Positions 11,830 to 22,798 of a DNA stretch of 64,000 nucleotides are shown here, piece after piece. Under the pieces are notes generated by a model. The model saw only the letters and a program-made list of their open reading frames with translations, was not told the DNA's origin and searched no databases. A program made the position numbers and the translations under genes. The first letter of the stretch is position 1; every line of letters starts with the position of its first letter. Origin of the DNA: Paralithodes platypus (taxonomy: Eukaryota > Arthropoda > Malacostraca > Decapoda > Lithodidae); assembly GCA_032716605.1 (NCBI GenBank), contig CM064530.1, positions 12,308,472 through 12,372,471 of the forward strand, read 5' to 3'.

Positions 11830-12117
11830 TCAGCGTGATTTACAGAGACCTAGGATATGGTCTGTACAGATTTGGACCTAACCACTACTACAGATAAGTA
11901 CCCTAGATTTGTTCTGCTGGTCAGTGGAGTTAGATCATGTGCTAAAATGATACATAGAAGGCCTCGGAGTCGGATGGACCCTAAGTTGAGTGGTCAACCC
12001 TGTAAGTCCTTTAGTAAACTGGCATGGGTTGTCCTCACAGGGTATGGGTCCGCTGGGGGGCATTTTGTGTATGGCCACCCTCATAAAGGGTAGTAAGGTA
12101 GTAATAGATAGATAGAT
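11830..12117 (+). repeat. Unclassified dispersed-repeat-like segment ending in (GATA)n
   Basis: A GC-richer segment in AT-rich DNA that ends in GGTAGTAATAGATAGATAGA. Such a short microsatellite tail is common at LINE or SINE 3' ends. No coding similarity seen. Confidence 0.3.
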
Positions 12118-12459
12118 AGGTGTTGCGCCGTATGACCACAACAAATCACCCAGCAAGTAGTCCATAATATTACCATACTTTAGTTCATAATATTTGCTTC
12201 ATAAATTGTGCTATATATGATTACTATTAATTGATATCCATAATTACAGTCCTATCCTGTTCTTTCTACCTTTCAGAGGGTGATGTTGGACGTTATAAGG
12301 GAGCAAGAACTGTGAGTAGAGATATTTCATTTATAAAGGTTTAGTGGTTAATTTTGGTCTATTTATTTTATTTTATAGTAACCTCGCTAGACCGGTATTA
12401 TTCCAGTTTTACCTCCGGGTCGAAGTTATGATCTATTAGTTAGGTATAAATATTAGTTA

Positions 12460-13265
12460 TATCATATACTTGATTGGCATGTATGTCCAAACCATTGGTT
12501 CACCCTCAAGTCAATTGGCAGATGACATTTAGACCTGATAAATGTCACCTTATCCGCTTCACCCATTCGAACAAACCCATCCCATTTTCTTAGAAATTTT
12601 ATAGCACTTTTATAGATACTGTTCTCTCCCACAAATATTTGGCGGTCTACATCTCGGTGGACCACTCACGTTTAGCATCATCTTAGCAAAGGCTAACAAG
12701 GCCTTGGGCTTCCTGCGCAGGAATCTCACTTAGTGTAATGCAAACATTAACATTTTAGCTTTTAAAAGACTTGTTCGGTCACATCACCTATAAAATACTG
12801 CAACACCGCCTGGGATCCACATACTCAAAATAATATTAATAAACTAGAGGCCATACAAACCAAAGGTATAAAATGGATCAGACATGATTACAAACACACT
12901 ACATCTGTAATTTTGTTCAAACAAGACATTAGACTAAACCCAATTGCGACAAGAATACAAATACACAGACAACAGCTGTTATATATAAGCACTAACTTAG
13001 TAGACATACACAAAGATATATATTTACACAGTACATGTATGCAATTAACAAGACGCAGCCACAACCTAAAATACCACACCTATAAGGCTTGCACCTACAT
13101 AATTTAGACGATCAATTTTCCCACCAGCATCCAAGAGTGGAATCACCTTCCATTTCATATAGTTAATAGTCCCATTCTTGATTCTTTTAGAACTAGTACC
13201 ACCAGTTATTGCATCACTAATCCTGATTCTTCTCTTGATCGTGTCCCTAATCATTAACTCGGCAA
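12460..13265 (+). mobile_element. CR1-like LINE, 3' half of RT ORF, decayed
   Basis: Translated pieces on the + strand: WQMTFRPDKCHLIRFTHSN, KYLAVYIS, ANKALGFLRRNLT, VRSHHL, NKLEAIQTKGIKWIRHDY, then LLYISTNLVDIHKDIYL and QEWNHLPFHIV. This order (thumb domain, LGVxxS, ANKxxGFLRRN, tyrosine-rich C-terminus) is typical of CR1/Jockey-type LINEs. Multiple frame breaks; no catalytic motif is preserved in the window. Confidence 0.7.
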
Positions 13266-13864
13266 GCACGATAAGCCTCATGGAAGTATCTATATAGCGT
13301 ATGTGATAGGCCTCACGGAAGACAGCGCATGAATATATACGCCAAAAATTCTCAACGGGCACTCAAATGGAAGCAATATGTGATTAGGTAGTATAATCAC
13401 TCTTCACTACTTCCTTTCTCTCCCCTATATGTGTTCCAACCCCTTCCCCCCTTTCTCCCCGCACTCCCCCCTCCTTAATTATTGGTTATTATTCCTCTTA
13501 TTTTCGTGATTCCTCCCTTTCTACGCACAAAATATGGTGAGTAACACTCCCTCACACTCTCTCCTCCCCTTCACAAGAGCGGGAAATAGACTTTCAGTTT
13601 GCCTCAAGCAGGCTTAGGAAGTAGACTTATGTTTCTCTCTCTCTCTCTCGCCGCAAATATACGTTTTTCACTAGAAATTTGCTGTTTAGACATATTTTCT
13701 GGTCTTCAATGTTCATATGTTCATCATATAAGTAAAAGAAACACACATGGAGAAGAAATAATGCTTTATACGATAAATATAACTAATCGATATCCCACAA
13801 CGTAAACTAACAACTAAATGTAACCATATATATTAATTAATTATCTTATACCTATTTCTCGCGT

Positions 13865-14085
13865 TAACCTTTCCAGTACCATGTTATTTTAATTTTATTT
13901 TGAATATCAGTAGACGATTTTTTCAGGTTATGAACTATCTGTGTGAGGCAGAGAGGGTGAACACTGTGTCAATTCACCCTCTGACTTCCATAAATCCTTC
14001 CTAATCTGAAGAAAAAAAACTTTACTGATATAAAACAAATACGAACAGAACAACCGTCGTAGCATGCCTGGTACTTGATTCAATA
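13865..14085. mobile_element. TTAA MITE, family P, decayed
   Basis: TTAACCTTTCCAGTACCATG and AGTAGACGATTTTTTCAGG on the left; AAATCCTTCCTAATCTGAAG and CGTCGTAGCATGCCTGGTAC on the right. Right TTAA lost. Confidence 0.45.
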
Positions 14086-14111
14086 AATAGATAGGTAGAT
14101 AGGTAGGTGGT

Positions 14112-14114
<3 letters not shown>

Positions 14115-14178
<64 letters not shown>

Positions 14179-14290
14179 CGCAACTGATAAGACCCGTAAC
14201 TCGTTGTCGCCTGCTATCTAAATTGCAGTTTTGTTTAATGCTGCAGCATCACACATACCTTGGTAAGATTGAGTGGTGCTCTCTCTCTTT

Positions 14291-14332
<42 letters not shown>
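14115..14332. repeat. (GA)n and (CT)n microsatellites
   Basis: GA run at 14115-14175 and CT run at 14281-14332, complementary and 105 bases apart, so able to pair. Confidence 0.93.
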
Positions 14333-14335
<3 letters not shown>

Positions 14336-14575
14336 TTATATTCTAGCTATCATTGTACGACTGTTTTCGACTTTATATTGTCTTTGTCCCAGTTTTGGTT
14401 TGCTTTGTTTGCAAGTTTTACATTTAATTCACCTTAAGATAGATCTGTGGGGAATTCATAGCCGTAATTTAGATAGGGTATGCCTTTTTTTAATCCAAGA
14501 GGTCCTTCCTATGCTTAATATAATCCTCTACTGATACCCAAATTATAAGAAGAGCGTCTCCATATACTAGATGAG

Positions 14576-14953
14576 TTAAGGGAGGTGACCTGCATTTGTT
14601 CTCTCCTTTTCTCTCTTTCTCTGGCTTGTATCCATTTGGCCCCATTCAGCCTACTGTTTTAAGACGTTTATCCCCATCCAGGTGTCAATTTTCTTTACTG
14701 GCGAGCGGTAGCGAGCCAGCATTATATGAAGAAATTCGGCTTCGCCGGAGACATTTTTCTATTGAAAAATTTACAAATTTAGCCTGCTGTCAAACAAAAA
14801 TAAAAAATATGCTGGCTCGCTACCGCTCACCAGTAAAAAATTGACACCTGGATGGGGATAAACGTCTTAAAACAGTAGCCTGAATGGGGCCAAATGGATA
14901 CAAGCCAGAGAAAGATAGAAAAGGACAGAACAAAAACAGGTCAACCCCCTTAA
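14576..14953. mobile_element. TTAA MITE, subfamily C
   Basis: TTAAGGGAGGTGACCTGC and GGTCAACCCCCTTAA ends. The two halves are inverted copies of each other (CTGGCTTGTATCCATTTGGC against CCAAATGGATACAAGCCAG). Confidence 0.8.
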
Positions 14954-15284
14954 TGTATCTTATAGCTCCCATGACACGACATGACATGAATATAGGAAAG
15001 GTGAGACAAGAAATTTGATATAATGTTCTAGGGGGTAGATATTTACATTTATAGCAGATATACTGAACCAAATCCGTAATGTTGTTGTGGTGAATGGACA
15101 TGTACCGATACCTGTCTATCTACAATATATATATATATATATATATATATTTATGTGTGGCTCCTGATTCTCGACTCATTTGCATCTTTATTATACCAGT
15201 TTCCTCCATGTCTCACTTGGCATCCTCCATGTATTCAATAAAATTTGCATGTTCTCTCTCCCTTTCTGTCTGTCAGTTTGATGT

Positions 15285-16425
15285 CTTGGTCTCGATGTCT
15301 CTTGTCTGGATGTCTCGGTCTGGATGTCTCTTGTCTGGATGTCTCTCTCTGGATGTATCTGTCTGGATGGCTCTGTCTGGATGTCTCTTGTCTGGATGTC
15401 TCTCTCTGGATGTCTCTTGTCTGGATGTCTCTCTCTGGATGTATCTGTCTGGATGGCTCTGTCTGTCTCTGTCTGGATGTCTTGGTCTGGATGTCTTGTC
15501 TGGATGTATCTGTCTGGATGTCTTGGTCTGGATGTCTTGTCTGGATGTATCTGTCTGGATGTCTCTGTCTGGATGTCTCTGTCTGGATCTGGATGTCTCT
15601 GCCTGGATGTCTTGGTCTGGATGTCTCTTGTCTGGATGTCTCTGTCTGGATGTCTCTGTCTGGATGTATCTGTCTGGATGTCTTGGTCTGGATGTCTCTT
15701 GTCTGGATGTATCTGTCTGGATGTCTCTGTCTGGATGTCTTGGTCTGGATGTCTCTTGTCTGGATGTCTCTGTCTGGATGTCTTGGTCTGGATGTCCCTG
15801 TCTGGATGTCTCGGTGTGGATGTCCCTGCCTGGATGTCTCTGTCTGGATGTCTCTGTCAGTTTGATGTCTCTGCCTGGATGTCTTGGTCTGGATGTCTCT
15901 GTCTGGATGTCTCTGTCTGGATTTCCCTGTCTGGATGTCTCTGTCTGGATGTCTCGGTGTGGATGTCTCTGTCTGGATGTCTCTGTCTGGATGTCTCTGT
16001 CTGGATGTCTCTGTCTGGATGTCTCGGTCTGGATGTCTCTGTCTGGATGTCTCGGTCTGGATGTCTCTGTCTGGATGTCACTGTCTGGATGTCTCTTGTC
16101 TGGATGTATCTGTTTGGATGTATCTGTCTGGATGTCTCTTGTCTGGATGTCTCTGTCTGGATGTCTCTTGTCTGGATGTCTCTTGTCTGGATGTCTTGGT
16201 CTGGATGTCTCTTGTCTGGATATATCTGCCTGGATGTCTCTGTCAGTTTGATGTCTCGGCCTGGATGTCTTGGTCTGGATGTCTCTGTCTGGATGTCCCT
16301 GTCTGGATGTCTCTGTCTGGATATCTCGGTGTGGATGTCCCTGCCTGGATGTCTCTGTCTGGATGTCTCTTTCAGTTTGATGTCTCTGCCTGGATGTCTC
16401 TGTCTGGATGTCTCTGTCTGGAAGC
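15285..16425. repeat. 14-bp minisatellite of about 80 units
   Basis: Unit TCTGGATGTCTCTG with variants (CTTG, CGG, CCC substitutions). Because 14 is not a multiple of 3, each frame reads the same 14-residue string in turn, so frames of 200-400 codons are open on both strands. Confidence 0.95.
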
Positions 16426-16609
16426 CCGTGAGGTCTTGTTCCAGCTGAGTGAGACAGGATGTCTCGGCTCAAAGCAGCTCCATCTCTGAGCGGCTGGATG
16501 CTTCGGTCAAGTGCTTCACCGTCTCACCCTCCAGACTCAGACCCTCACTCTCAGAACGCCACCTGGATTGAACTCTAGGCATTGTCCCCCTGTAACATAT
16601 TTTGAATAT

Positions 16610-16800
16610 GGATATTCATACAGTGTTATTTCTCAGGGAACAATGGATGTCTTTGGCATTTCGGTCTGGATGCACTGATACTAGGTACAGATGTCCAATC
16701 CCAATAATATCTTCCCATTGACATATCGGGATTTGAACCCGGGTCCATTGGATTACCAATCCAGTGGCATGACCACTCCACCACACCTCCCCTTGGTCTG
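16610..16800 (-). mobile_element. tRNA-derived SINE
   Basis: On the minus strand there is an A box TGGTGGAGTGG (16783-16773) and a B box GGTTCAAATCC (16737-16727), with an anticodon-loop-like TTGGTAA between them. The 3' acceptor strand does not pair with the 5' end, and a non-tRNA body follows towards 16610. This fits a SINE with a tRNA-Thr-like head rather than a working tRNA. Confidence 0.6.
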
Positions 16801-16969
16801 GGTATACAGTATGTGAATCTGTCAACCTGTTCAGGATTATATGTGGTATTTTGGATCTGTATGTCTGTCCTTCTGTCGGAATGTCTCATTCTGTATGTCT
16901 GATTTTCTGTCTGCCTGCCTATATTTACAGTAACGGCTTTGGATGTCTGGATGTCTGTGTTTTTTGTCT

Positions 16970-17610
16970 GAGTATGGAGGAGATAAAAGACAGGTTACCT
17001 GTAACGAGTGTCTCCCCCAAAGCCAAAAGAGTGACAGAGAGCCAAACTCAAGGTACGTTGGGGTCAAAATACCTGAACACAAGAAGTGTACAGCAGTTTA
17101 TGTCATAGGATGAAGGTAAGATTGATTGAAGGAGAAAGTTTCACTTGTTGAGTAAAAGAAAGACAAAGAAACTTTGGGTTGGAGAGCAGGACAGAATAGG
17201 AGTGGGTCTGCGTTGAACGGCAGGAGCCTCGCACTCGCCACAAGGGAGGGGATTTGCACTGAGAAAGCTCTGAAGAACACTGCTTGTTGTAATAGCGATA
17301 GAAGAGTGGAAGAGATAGAAGAGTGGAAGAGATAGAAGAGTGGAAGAGATAGAAGAGTGGAAGAGATAGAAGAGTGGAAGAGATAGAAGAGTGGAAGAGA
17401 TAGAAGAGTGGAAGAGATAGAAGAGTGGAAGAGATGAAACATTGCGGTTTGTAAAAAGAGATTGTAGGAAACTAGTAAGAGGAAGTGAGTTGATGAGGCG
17501 AAAATTAATGCTTTTGACTGTACTCCTTTGAGAAGTGCAGTATGGGTGAAGCTTCCCCACACATGCGAGCAATACTCGATACATGCATCGTTTGGGACTA
17601 AAGACAATCA
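16970..17610 (-). mobile_element. LINE, L-A family, 3' end with internal minisatellite
   Basis: Minus strand: CIEYCSHVWGSFTHTALL and later SVLQSFLSANPLP, then the family 3' UTR hairpin near 16975-17030. Within the ORF the segment that normally reads LFYRYYNN has expanded into an eightfold 17-bp repeat at about 17298-17436. The element is 5' truncated near 17610. Confidence 0.75.
17298..17436. repeat. 17-bp tandem repeat inside a LINE ORF
   Basis: About eight copies of GAAGAGTGGAAGAGATA. The unit derives from LINE coding sequence (SRYSTLL-type frame), so the array arose after insertion. Confidence 0.85.
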
Positions 17611-17755
17611 ATACAAGCTTTCGTTAGGCCTGTAAGCAAGCAGGAGTCAGCTGACTGACTGGCTATGTCTCGAAGGAGTTGTTCTAAAAGCATCTGAAAA
17701 CCGGTAAAAGTGTAGAGTCCCAAGCGTGAAACATAAAATAAACGGTATGTAAGAT

Positions 17756-17940
<185 letters not shown>

Positions 17941-18502
17941 TCCTTTGCAACACTAAGGCTACGAGGCAAGCATAGTGAAGTATTTATCACAATAATTTGA
18001 GTTAACAGTGTGAATGTTAACAAGATGCTTAGTCTCAATGATTTTGCAAATCATTGGAGGTTAGACATGAAAAGGCTTAACACTAGTGTACAGTAAGTGG
18101 ATTTTTGTCTAAACTTGAACAAAAAAATCTATCTCGAACAAACTTCGTTCAGAAATTGAAATTAGGTTTTCAGTAGAGTACTTCAAGAAACGAGTAGATA
18201 TAATAGTGTCTGACGAGTATAGAGCATTTCACAATCTCCTTATTTTCAGCAAGAGTAACTTTCAGGAATGGACAAACTCTCTGCGATACTAATAATGCCG
18301 TGTAACTCATTATCATTCCTTGTAACTCACTCTCTCTCCCTCCCTCCCTCTGCCTCTCCTCATACATATGGGTTCTCAAAGCCCTTTCCTGATATATGCT
18401 TTCCTCCCACCTTTTCTCTCTTTGCCTCTTAAATCCCGCTTGCTCACGTATATTTTGCTCGGTTCATTAGTTTGCGCGTGAGTAGGACTTTCGATGGCGT
18501 CT

Positions 18503-18838
18503 TTAAGGGGAGGTTTTTAGTTGATTCCTTAGACTTCCATCAAGCTTAAAATTACTCCCCCTTGAGCCCCTTTCAAGATGAATTTGTACATTTTTCGGTA
18601 GAAAAATTTCCCGGCCAAAGGCCGGTTCCCCTTAAATTACAGGCTCGCTATCGCTCGCCAGGAAAAAATCGACACCCAAATGGCACGAATGGTCTTAAAA
18701 TTGACAGAAATGGGGCGAGGGTTCTTAAAATCGCCAAACTAATGGGGCAAGCGTCTTTAACTCTCACTAGCAATGGGGCTAAACATGAGGGAGAAATAGG
18801 TTCAGAAAAAAATCCTCCAGGTGGAAATCTCCCCTTAA
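18503..18838 (+). mobile_element. TTAA MITE, subfamily A
   Basis: TTAAGGGGAGGTTTTTAGTT to GTGGAAATCTCCCCTTAA; 336 bp with both TTAA copies intact and the core intact. Confidence 0.85.
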
Positions 18839-18984
18839 ACCAGTATTTTTGTTGTTACACATATATAAAGGATATAGCCATGAAAGTAAAACATGTGTAT
18901 TGCTATATTCTATTTATCACCACAAGGCCACACACCGTGACTCCCAACCTCTTGTCACTCCAATGTCCGAATGAGAGGGATAGA

Positions 18985-19400
18985 TTGGCTGGGGAGTACA
19001 AAGGAGTACAAAGGAAATCAAGCAACAACAGATCTAGTGACCCTTCTAGACTGCTTGTCCTCCAAAACACTGAGGATCAAGTGTCCAAACAGTGGTTTAG
19101 AGTGGATAAGGGAACATTGGAAAGGGAACTACTGCCCTGGAACTAAGGATTAGGAAGCTAATAGGGGACAGACGGGTTAGTAACTGAGGGGGGGGAAGAT
19201 AAAATAAAGTTATTCATTTACAAACGCAGTCAGTCGCGGGTTTGATGCGAGATATTTGTCTAGGCGAAGTTTAAATGAATCAATGGTGCTGCAGTCTATA
19301 ACATCTCGGGGAAGCCCATTCCATAAGTTGACAACTCGATTGAAGAAAAAATTCTTAGATTCGTGTGAGTTAAAAGATTTACCAATAATTTTGCAATGAG
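18985..19400 (-). mobile_element. CR1-like LINE, 3' end
   Basis: The last 60 or so codons on the minus strand (FNSHESKNFFFNRVVNLWNG, then FKLRLDKYL) with the stop at 19212-19210, followed by about 220 bases of 3' UTR. Both coding end and UTR closely match the copy at 53520-54975, so the two are recent relatives. Confidence 0.78.
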
Positions 19401-19441
19401 ATGAGATGATATGAGGTAAGGTATCTAAGAATTAGAGATAA

Positions 19442-19656
19442 TTAACCCATTATGTACTGGCGACGTCTTTTTTATTTTATTCTGGCTACTATTAGACAAT
19501 TTAATAAAGTTTCGAAAGGGCCTCCAGCAATTAATAGGCTTCGAACTATCTCACTTAACCCTTTACACTACCACAGATGTTTTTTAAGCTGCACAAAGTC
19601 GTCTAAATATAGCTAGGGTAGAATTGAAAAGACGTCGCTGGTGCATTAGGGGTTAA
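19442..19656. mobile_element. TTAA MITE, family P
   Basis: TTAACCCATTATGTACTGGC to CGCTGGTGCATTAGGGGTTAA; internal TATTAGACAATTTAATAAAG pairs with GTCGTCTAAATATAGC-side sequence. Confidence 0.7.
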
Positions 19657-19913
19657 AGATGGAAAAGAAGAGCAAAGTAGAAGAGTAAAAGGTGGAGGGC
19701 CGTCCTCATTGATGAGTCAGGCGCAAGCACTCCATGAGCAACTGAGTCACGGTCTGGTGGAGAGGCAGCTAATGTCGGTGAAGATGAAGAAGCCATGGTA
19801 TTGATGTTGTTGATCGTAGGCGGCTTGGTGGTGTTGAAGGTCTTATTCAGTTGGGTTGGTGATGTTGCAGGCTTTTCTGGTCTTTTTGTTGGAGATTTTC
19901 CTCTTGATCTTTT

Positions 19914-20794
19914 CTAGTTGTCTTTCGAAGTTCTGGAGACCATTCTATTTGTGGTGACAGTAGAGGTTGTGTGTATTGTTCCTCTTCTTCTTGTTCGGAT
20001 GAATGGTGTCTGAGGGGTTGATGGTTGTTCTCTCCCAATCTCCTGCTCTTGTTGTTGGTTGTCTTCTTTAACTTCATCTTTTTCATATTTGTCTTCATAA
20101 TCTTCATCTTGTTCCTTGTTGTTATCTTCTTCCTCAAGGTCTTCTAGATTGATGGAATCTTCATTTATTTCTTCATTTTCGTTGGTGTCTTGTTCTGGTA
20201 CTACTCTTGGTGTGAAGATAGGATCTTCTGTGCACTGTTTCTGTTGAGAAGGTTTTTTAAGTTGAGATGCCTCCTCTGAATATTTCTCTGTGTTGGTTGT
20301 TGACTAGAGAAGTGTGTTCTATGAGGCAGAGGGGTGAGTACAATGGCTGGCAGATTGTTAGCTACGAATAGACAAGGAATGTACTCCCTGAGGAGTTCAG
20401 TATCCCCACCAACGAGGGCAGTAGCCGTACTAACAAGCACATTGATCATGGCAGTGTGGGCATGACTAAAGCCTGCTGGTGGGTAGTCTACATTTCTCTT
20501 AAGATTCCTATTTGTCCCTTTCTTCCTAAGCCAAGGGTGATTGGAACCATTTAAAGTGGCTCCTTCTGGTCCTGTTACATGGTCTGCCTCTTCTCCTTTT
20601 CCCCTTGCTTTATTGTAAATTCTACATAGCTCCTCATGTTTAGCGAGAGAGGGAGCCGAGTGGTGGTGGATGGATGGATGGATGGTGTTATGGATAAAAT
20701 AGTCCCGTTTGTTGGAGTTACAGGTGATGAATCCATAGCCCTAATTAATATTGTACCACTTCACCATTCCGGGGTAGATAGAAGAGCTGGCCAT
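19914..20794 (-). pseudogene. Second cold-shock-domain gene copy, broken
   Basis: Tandem, same-strand relative of the copy at 21133-21947. From ATG 20794 it reads MASSSIYPGMVKWYNIN, then an in-frame TAG, then GYGFITCNSNKRDYFIHN, clearly the cold-shock core. A shift in frame then leads to GEEADHVTGPEGATLNGSNH, matching the domain end, and on through NVLVSTATALVGGDTELL, the counterpart of the helical stretch in the first copy. A further shift near 20270 gives EEINEDSINLEDLEEEDN and a long acidic region, then a short basic C-terminus with stop at 19914. One stop and at least two shifts mark it as a pseudogene. The level of divergence, with the acidic tail still aligned, indicates that the domain layout predates the duplication. 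Confidence 0.7.
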
Positions 20795-21009
20795 GTTGAA
20801 GCTACCAATCAGAGCAGAGCCCTTGTAACTCTTTTAAGGTAGGGGGGGGGGGGGGGGGAGAGAGAGAGGCACCTCAGAGTGGGTGGGGAGAAGAGAAAGT
20901 AGGAAAGATGAAATACAGTGGGAGAGAAAAGTTTGTGGGCCGTCCACCTTGCTGTTGTTGAGGGATGTTTATTACTTTATTTTGTTTGTCTAGTCATTTT
21001 TTAAAAACT

Positions 21010-21015
21010 TTTATT
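21010..21015 (-). terminator. Poly(A) signal AATAAA downstream of the cold-shock gene
   Basis: AATAAA on the minus strand, 118 bases after the stop codon at 21133. Position is suitable for 3' end formation of that gene. It is a six-base match in AT-rich DNA, so support is contextual. Confidence 0.4.
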
Positions 21016-21132
21016 CGTGCTTTAATGTTGTACTTTTCTAAGTAGTTTGGAGGCAACTGATGTTTTAGCGTCTCTTCCTTCTTTTGTTAGTGCCCATTCT
21101 GCGTCTTCTGGGTATTTGGCAGAGTTTTTTCT

Positions 21133-21947
21133 TTAATTTTTTGTTGGTGACAATCTGAAGAGATCTTTGGCGAAACGTGTAGTCAGACGCCTGTTTGTAG
21201 ATTGAGGAGTCAGGACAGGAGGAGTTGGGGAAGGTGTAGTTACAGGAGGTTGGTCTGGATGATCTTGTTGTTCTTCTTCATCTTCTGCGTCTTCCACTTC
21301 CTCATCTTCATCGTCTTCTTCGTATTCATCATTGTCTTCTTCGGCGTTGTCCTCTTCTTCATCATCTTCTAAGTTGATGGAGTAGTCTTCTTCAATGATG
21401 TTGGGTTGGCGTTCTCGTCTCCGTCTTGGTTTCTGCCGCGTTCTTCTAGATTCCAAGACTTCTGGAGGGATGGAGATTGATGGCAAGCCGTTGTGCTGGA
21501 GTAGTTTGGGAATGATCTGACAGAGGTGAACTTTGTTATGGCCGGCAATAGCTGTGGCAGCTTGAACACAAGCGTATATGTTGGCCATAGTGTCAGTTTC
21601 CTTGTGGCTTTGGGTCTTGTGTGTTTTCTCCCAGCATTTTTGTCGAGCATGATGTGATCCTTTTACTGAAACCCCTCCAGGACCAGTAATTTGATGGGCT
21701 TCTGGTCCTTTCCTTCCAGGCTTAACACTGAAGATCACTGTCTCGCCTTCCCTAGTGATGGAAAATACTTGGGGTTGTATTTTGATATAGACTTATGGTG
21801 TGCAAATATATCTATATTGTTGTCAGCTCTTGTTATGAATCCGTAGCCACGTTTGACATTATACCACTTGACTGCTCCTGAGATGTTAAGGTTTGGCATA
21901 GTGGCTGGATTGCGATATTTTTGACCAGTTATGAAAGTTCGAGCCAT
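21133..21947 (-). CDS. Y-box-like cold-shock-domain protein with acidic tail (one frameshift)
   Basis: Probable nucleic-acid-binding protein of the Y-box/cold-shock family. From ATG 21947 the product begins MARTFITGQKYRNP, then a cold-shock domain: GAVKWYNVKRGYGFI (RNP1-type) and IFAHHKSISKYNPKYF (RNP2-type). The frame is broken near 21748, where one base appears missing; the next frame continues the domain as EGETVIFSVKPGRKGPEAH and ITGPGGVSVKGSHHA, as in Y-box proteins. Beyond the domain lies a roughly 40-residue stretch (MANIYACVQAATAIAGHNKV), a basic patch (RQKPRRRRER), a run of about 50 mostly Asp/Glu residues, a Pro/Thr stretch and a C-terminus with TTRFAKDLF; stop at 21133. Typical Y-box proteins end in alternating basic/aromatic islands, so the acidic tail is odd. 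No introns. An AATAAA lies 118 bases downstream and a promoter upstream, so the frameshift may be a sequencing error or a recent lesion. Confidence 0.75.
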
Positions 21948-22227
21948 GGAGGTCGGAGAATCTTGTAACTCAAATTCAAATTCAAATGAATATAGAAAAG
22001 GTGGGTGAAGGTGAAAGAAGGGAAGTTTTGGTTAAGTAGGAGAGACAGTGGTAATAGTGAGAGAAAATAGGGTGTCGGGGCTTGACCCAACGTGCGTGAG
22101 CTGAGTATTGGGCTGGATCAGTGTGGCTTGCCAAGAAGGGGGCTGGGGAAGGCTGTAAGATGAAGGCAGGAGATGGTGGTGATGTTGGTGGTGGTGAAGA
22201 AGTCGATGGTGTTATGATCCCCCTGTC

Positions 22228-22460
22228 GATGGTCTGACAGTAACGGGACTGGGGTCCTTATATGGTCGGCTATGGTCGGCTGGAGGATCGAGGTCTTCTC
22301 TGCCAGCCAATCACAGGGCCTCCAGGTTTGCCTGACCTGAGTCTTGATCCTCCAAGTTTGTTGAAGCTTGGATGAACTTCCTTGCCTGTGTTTCTGACCT
22401 CCAGGATTCTGTCTGGCTCGCCCAATAAGATGGCAGTCCAGGCGAGTGTCTCGACCAATG
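22228..22460 (-). promoter_or_regulatory. Candidate promoter of the cold-shock gene: TATA, initiator, three CCAAT boxes
   Basis: On the gene strand there is ATATAAGG (TATA-like) at 22263-22256, and 27 bases downstream a TCAGA initiator-like site at 22237-22233, about 290 bases upstream of the start codon. Upstream of the TATA are three CCAAT boxes at 22307-22311, 22422-22426 and 22455-22459, all as ATTGG on the gene strand, the inverted form classically called a Y-box. Spacing fits an RNA polymerase II core promoter. No transcript evidence is available. Confidence 0.45.
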
Positions 22461-22711
22461 CAATAGCTCGCATTTCATGACATCATCTCTTGGAGCGCCT
22501 TCCCCCAGCCAGTGGGAGAGCATTGTGGTGGGGTAAGCTCCGCCACTTTTCTGGAGCTCAGCAGAGGAATCCTGGCCATCTACAACGACAAGGGGCTATG
22601 ATGAAGTGACTGTGGGGGGTTTTGGGAATCCTCTTTTGCATCAGATTGGGGGAGAGGTTTTCCTGATTGTTCCTCCCAGGGTTGGTTGCAGGATTTTGGA
22701 AACTTTCCAAT

Positions 22712-22714
<3 letters not shown>

Positions 22715-22796
<82 letters not shown>
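22715..22796. repeat. (AC)n-(AT)n microsatellite
   Basis: AC run then AT run, abutting the CR1-like fragment. Confidence 0.96.

Positions 22797-22798
<2 letters not shown>

Noticed and set aside
15094..16489. Plus and minus frames of 200-400 codons with SGCLCLDVSVWM or RHPDRDIQTETS repeats
   Set aside because: 14-bp minisatellite; identical peptide in all frames is an arithmetic consequence of the period.
16724..16797. Functional tRNA-Thr (GGT)
   Set aside because: A and B boxes and an anticodon-like loop are present, but the acceptor strands do not pair and the T stem has a mismatch; it reads as a SINE head.
18562..19146. 194-codon plus-strand frame
   Set aside because: Runs through a MITE and a LINE 3' UTR; no domain and no conserved start.
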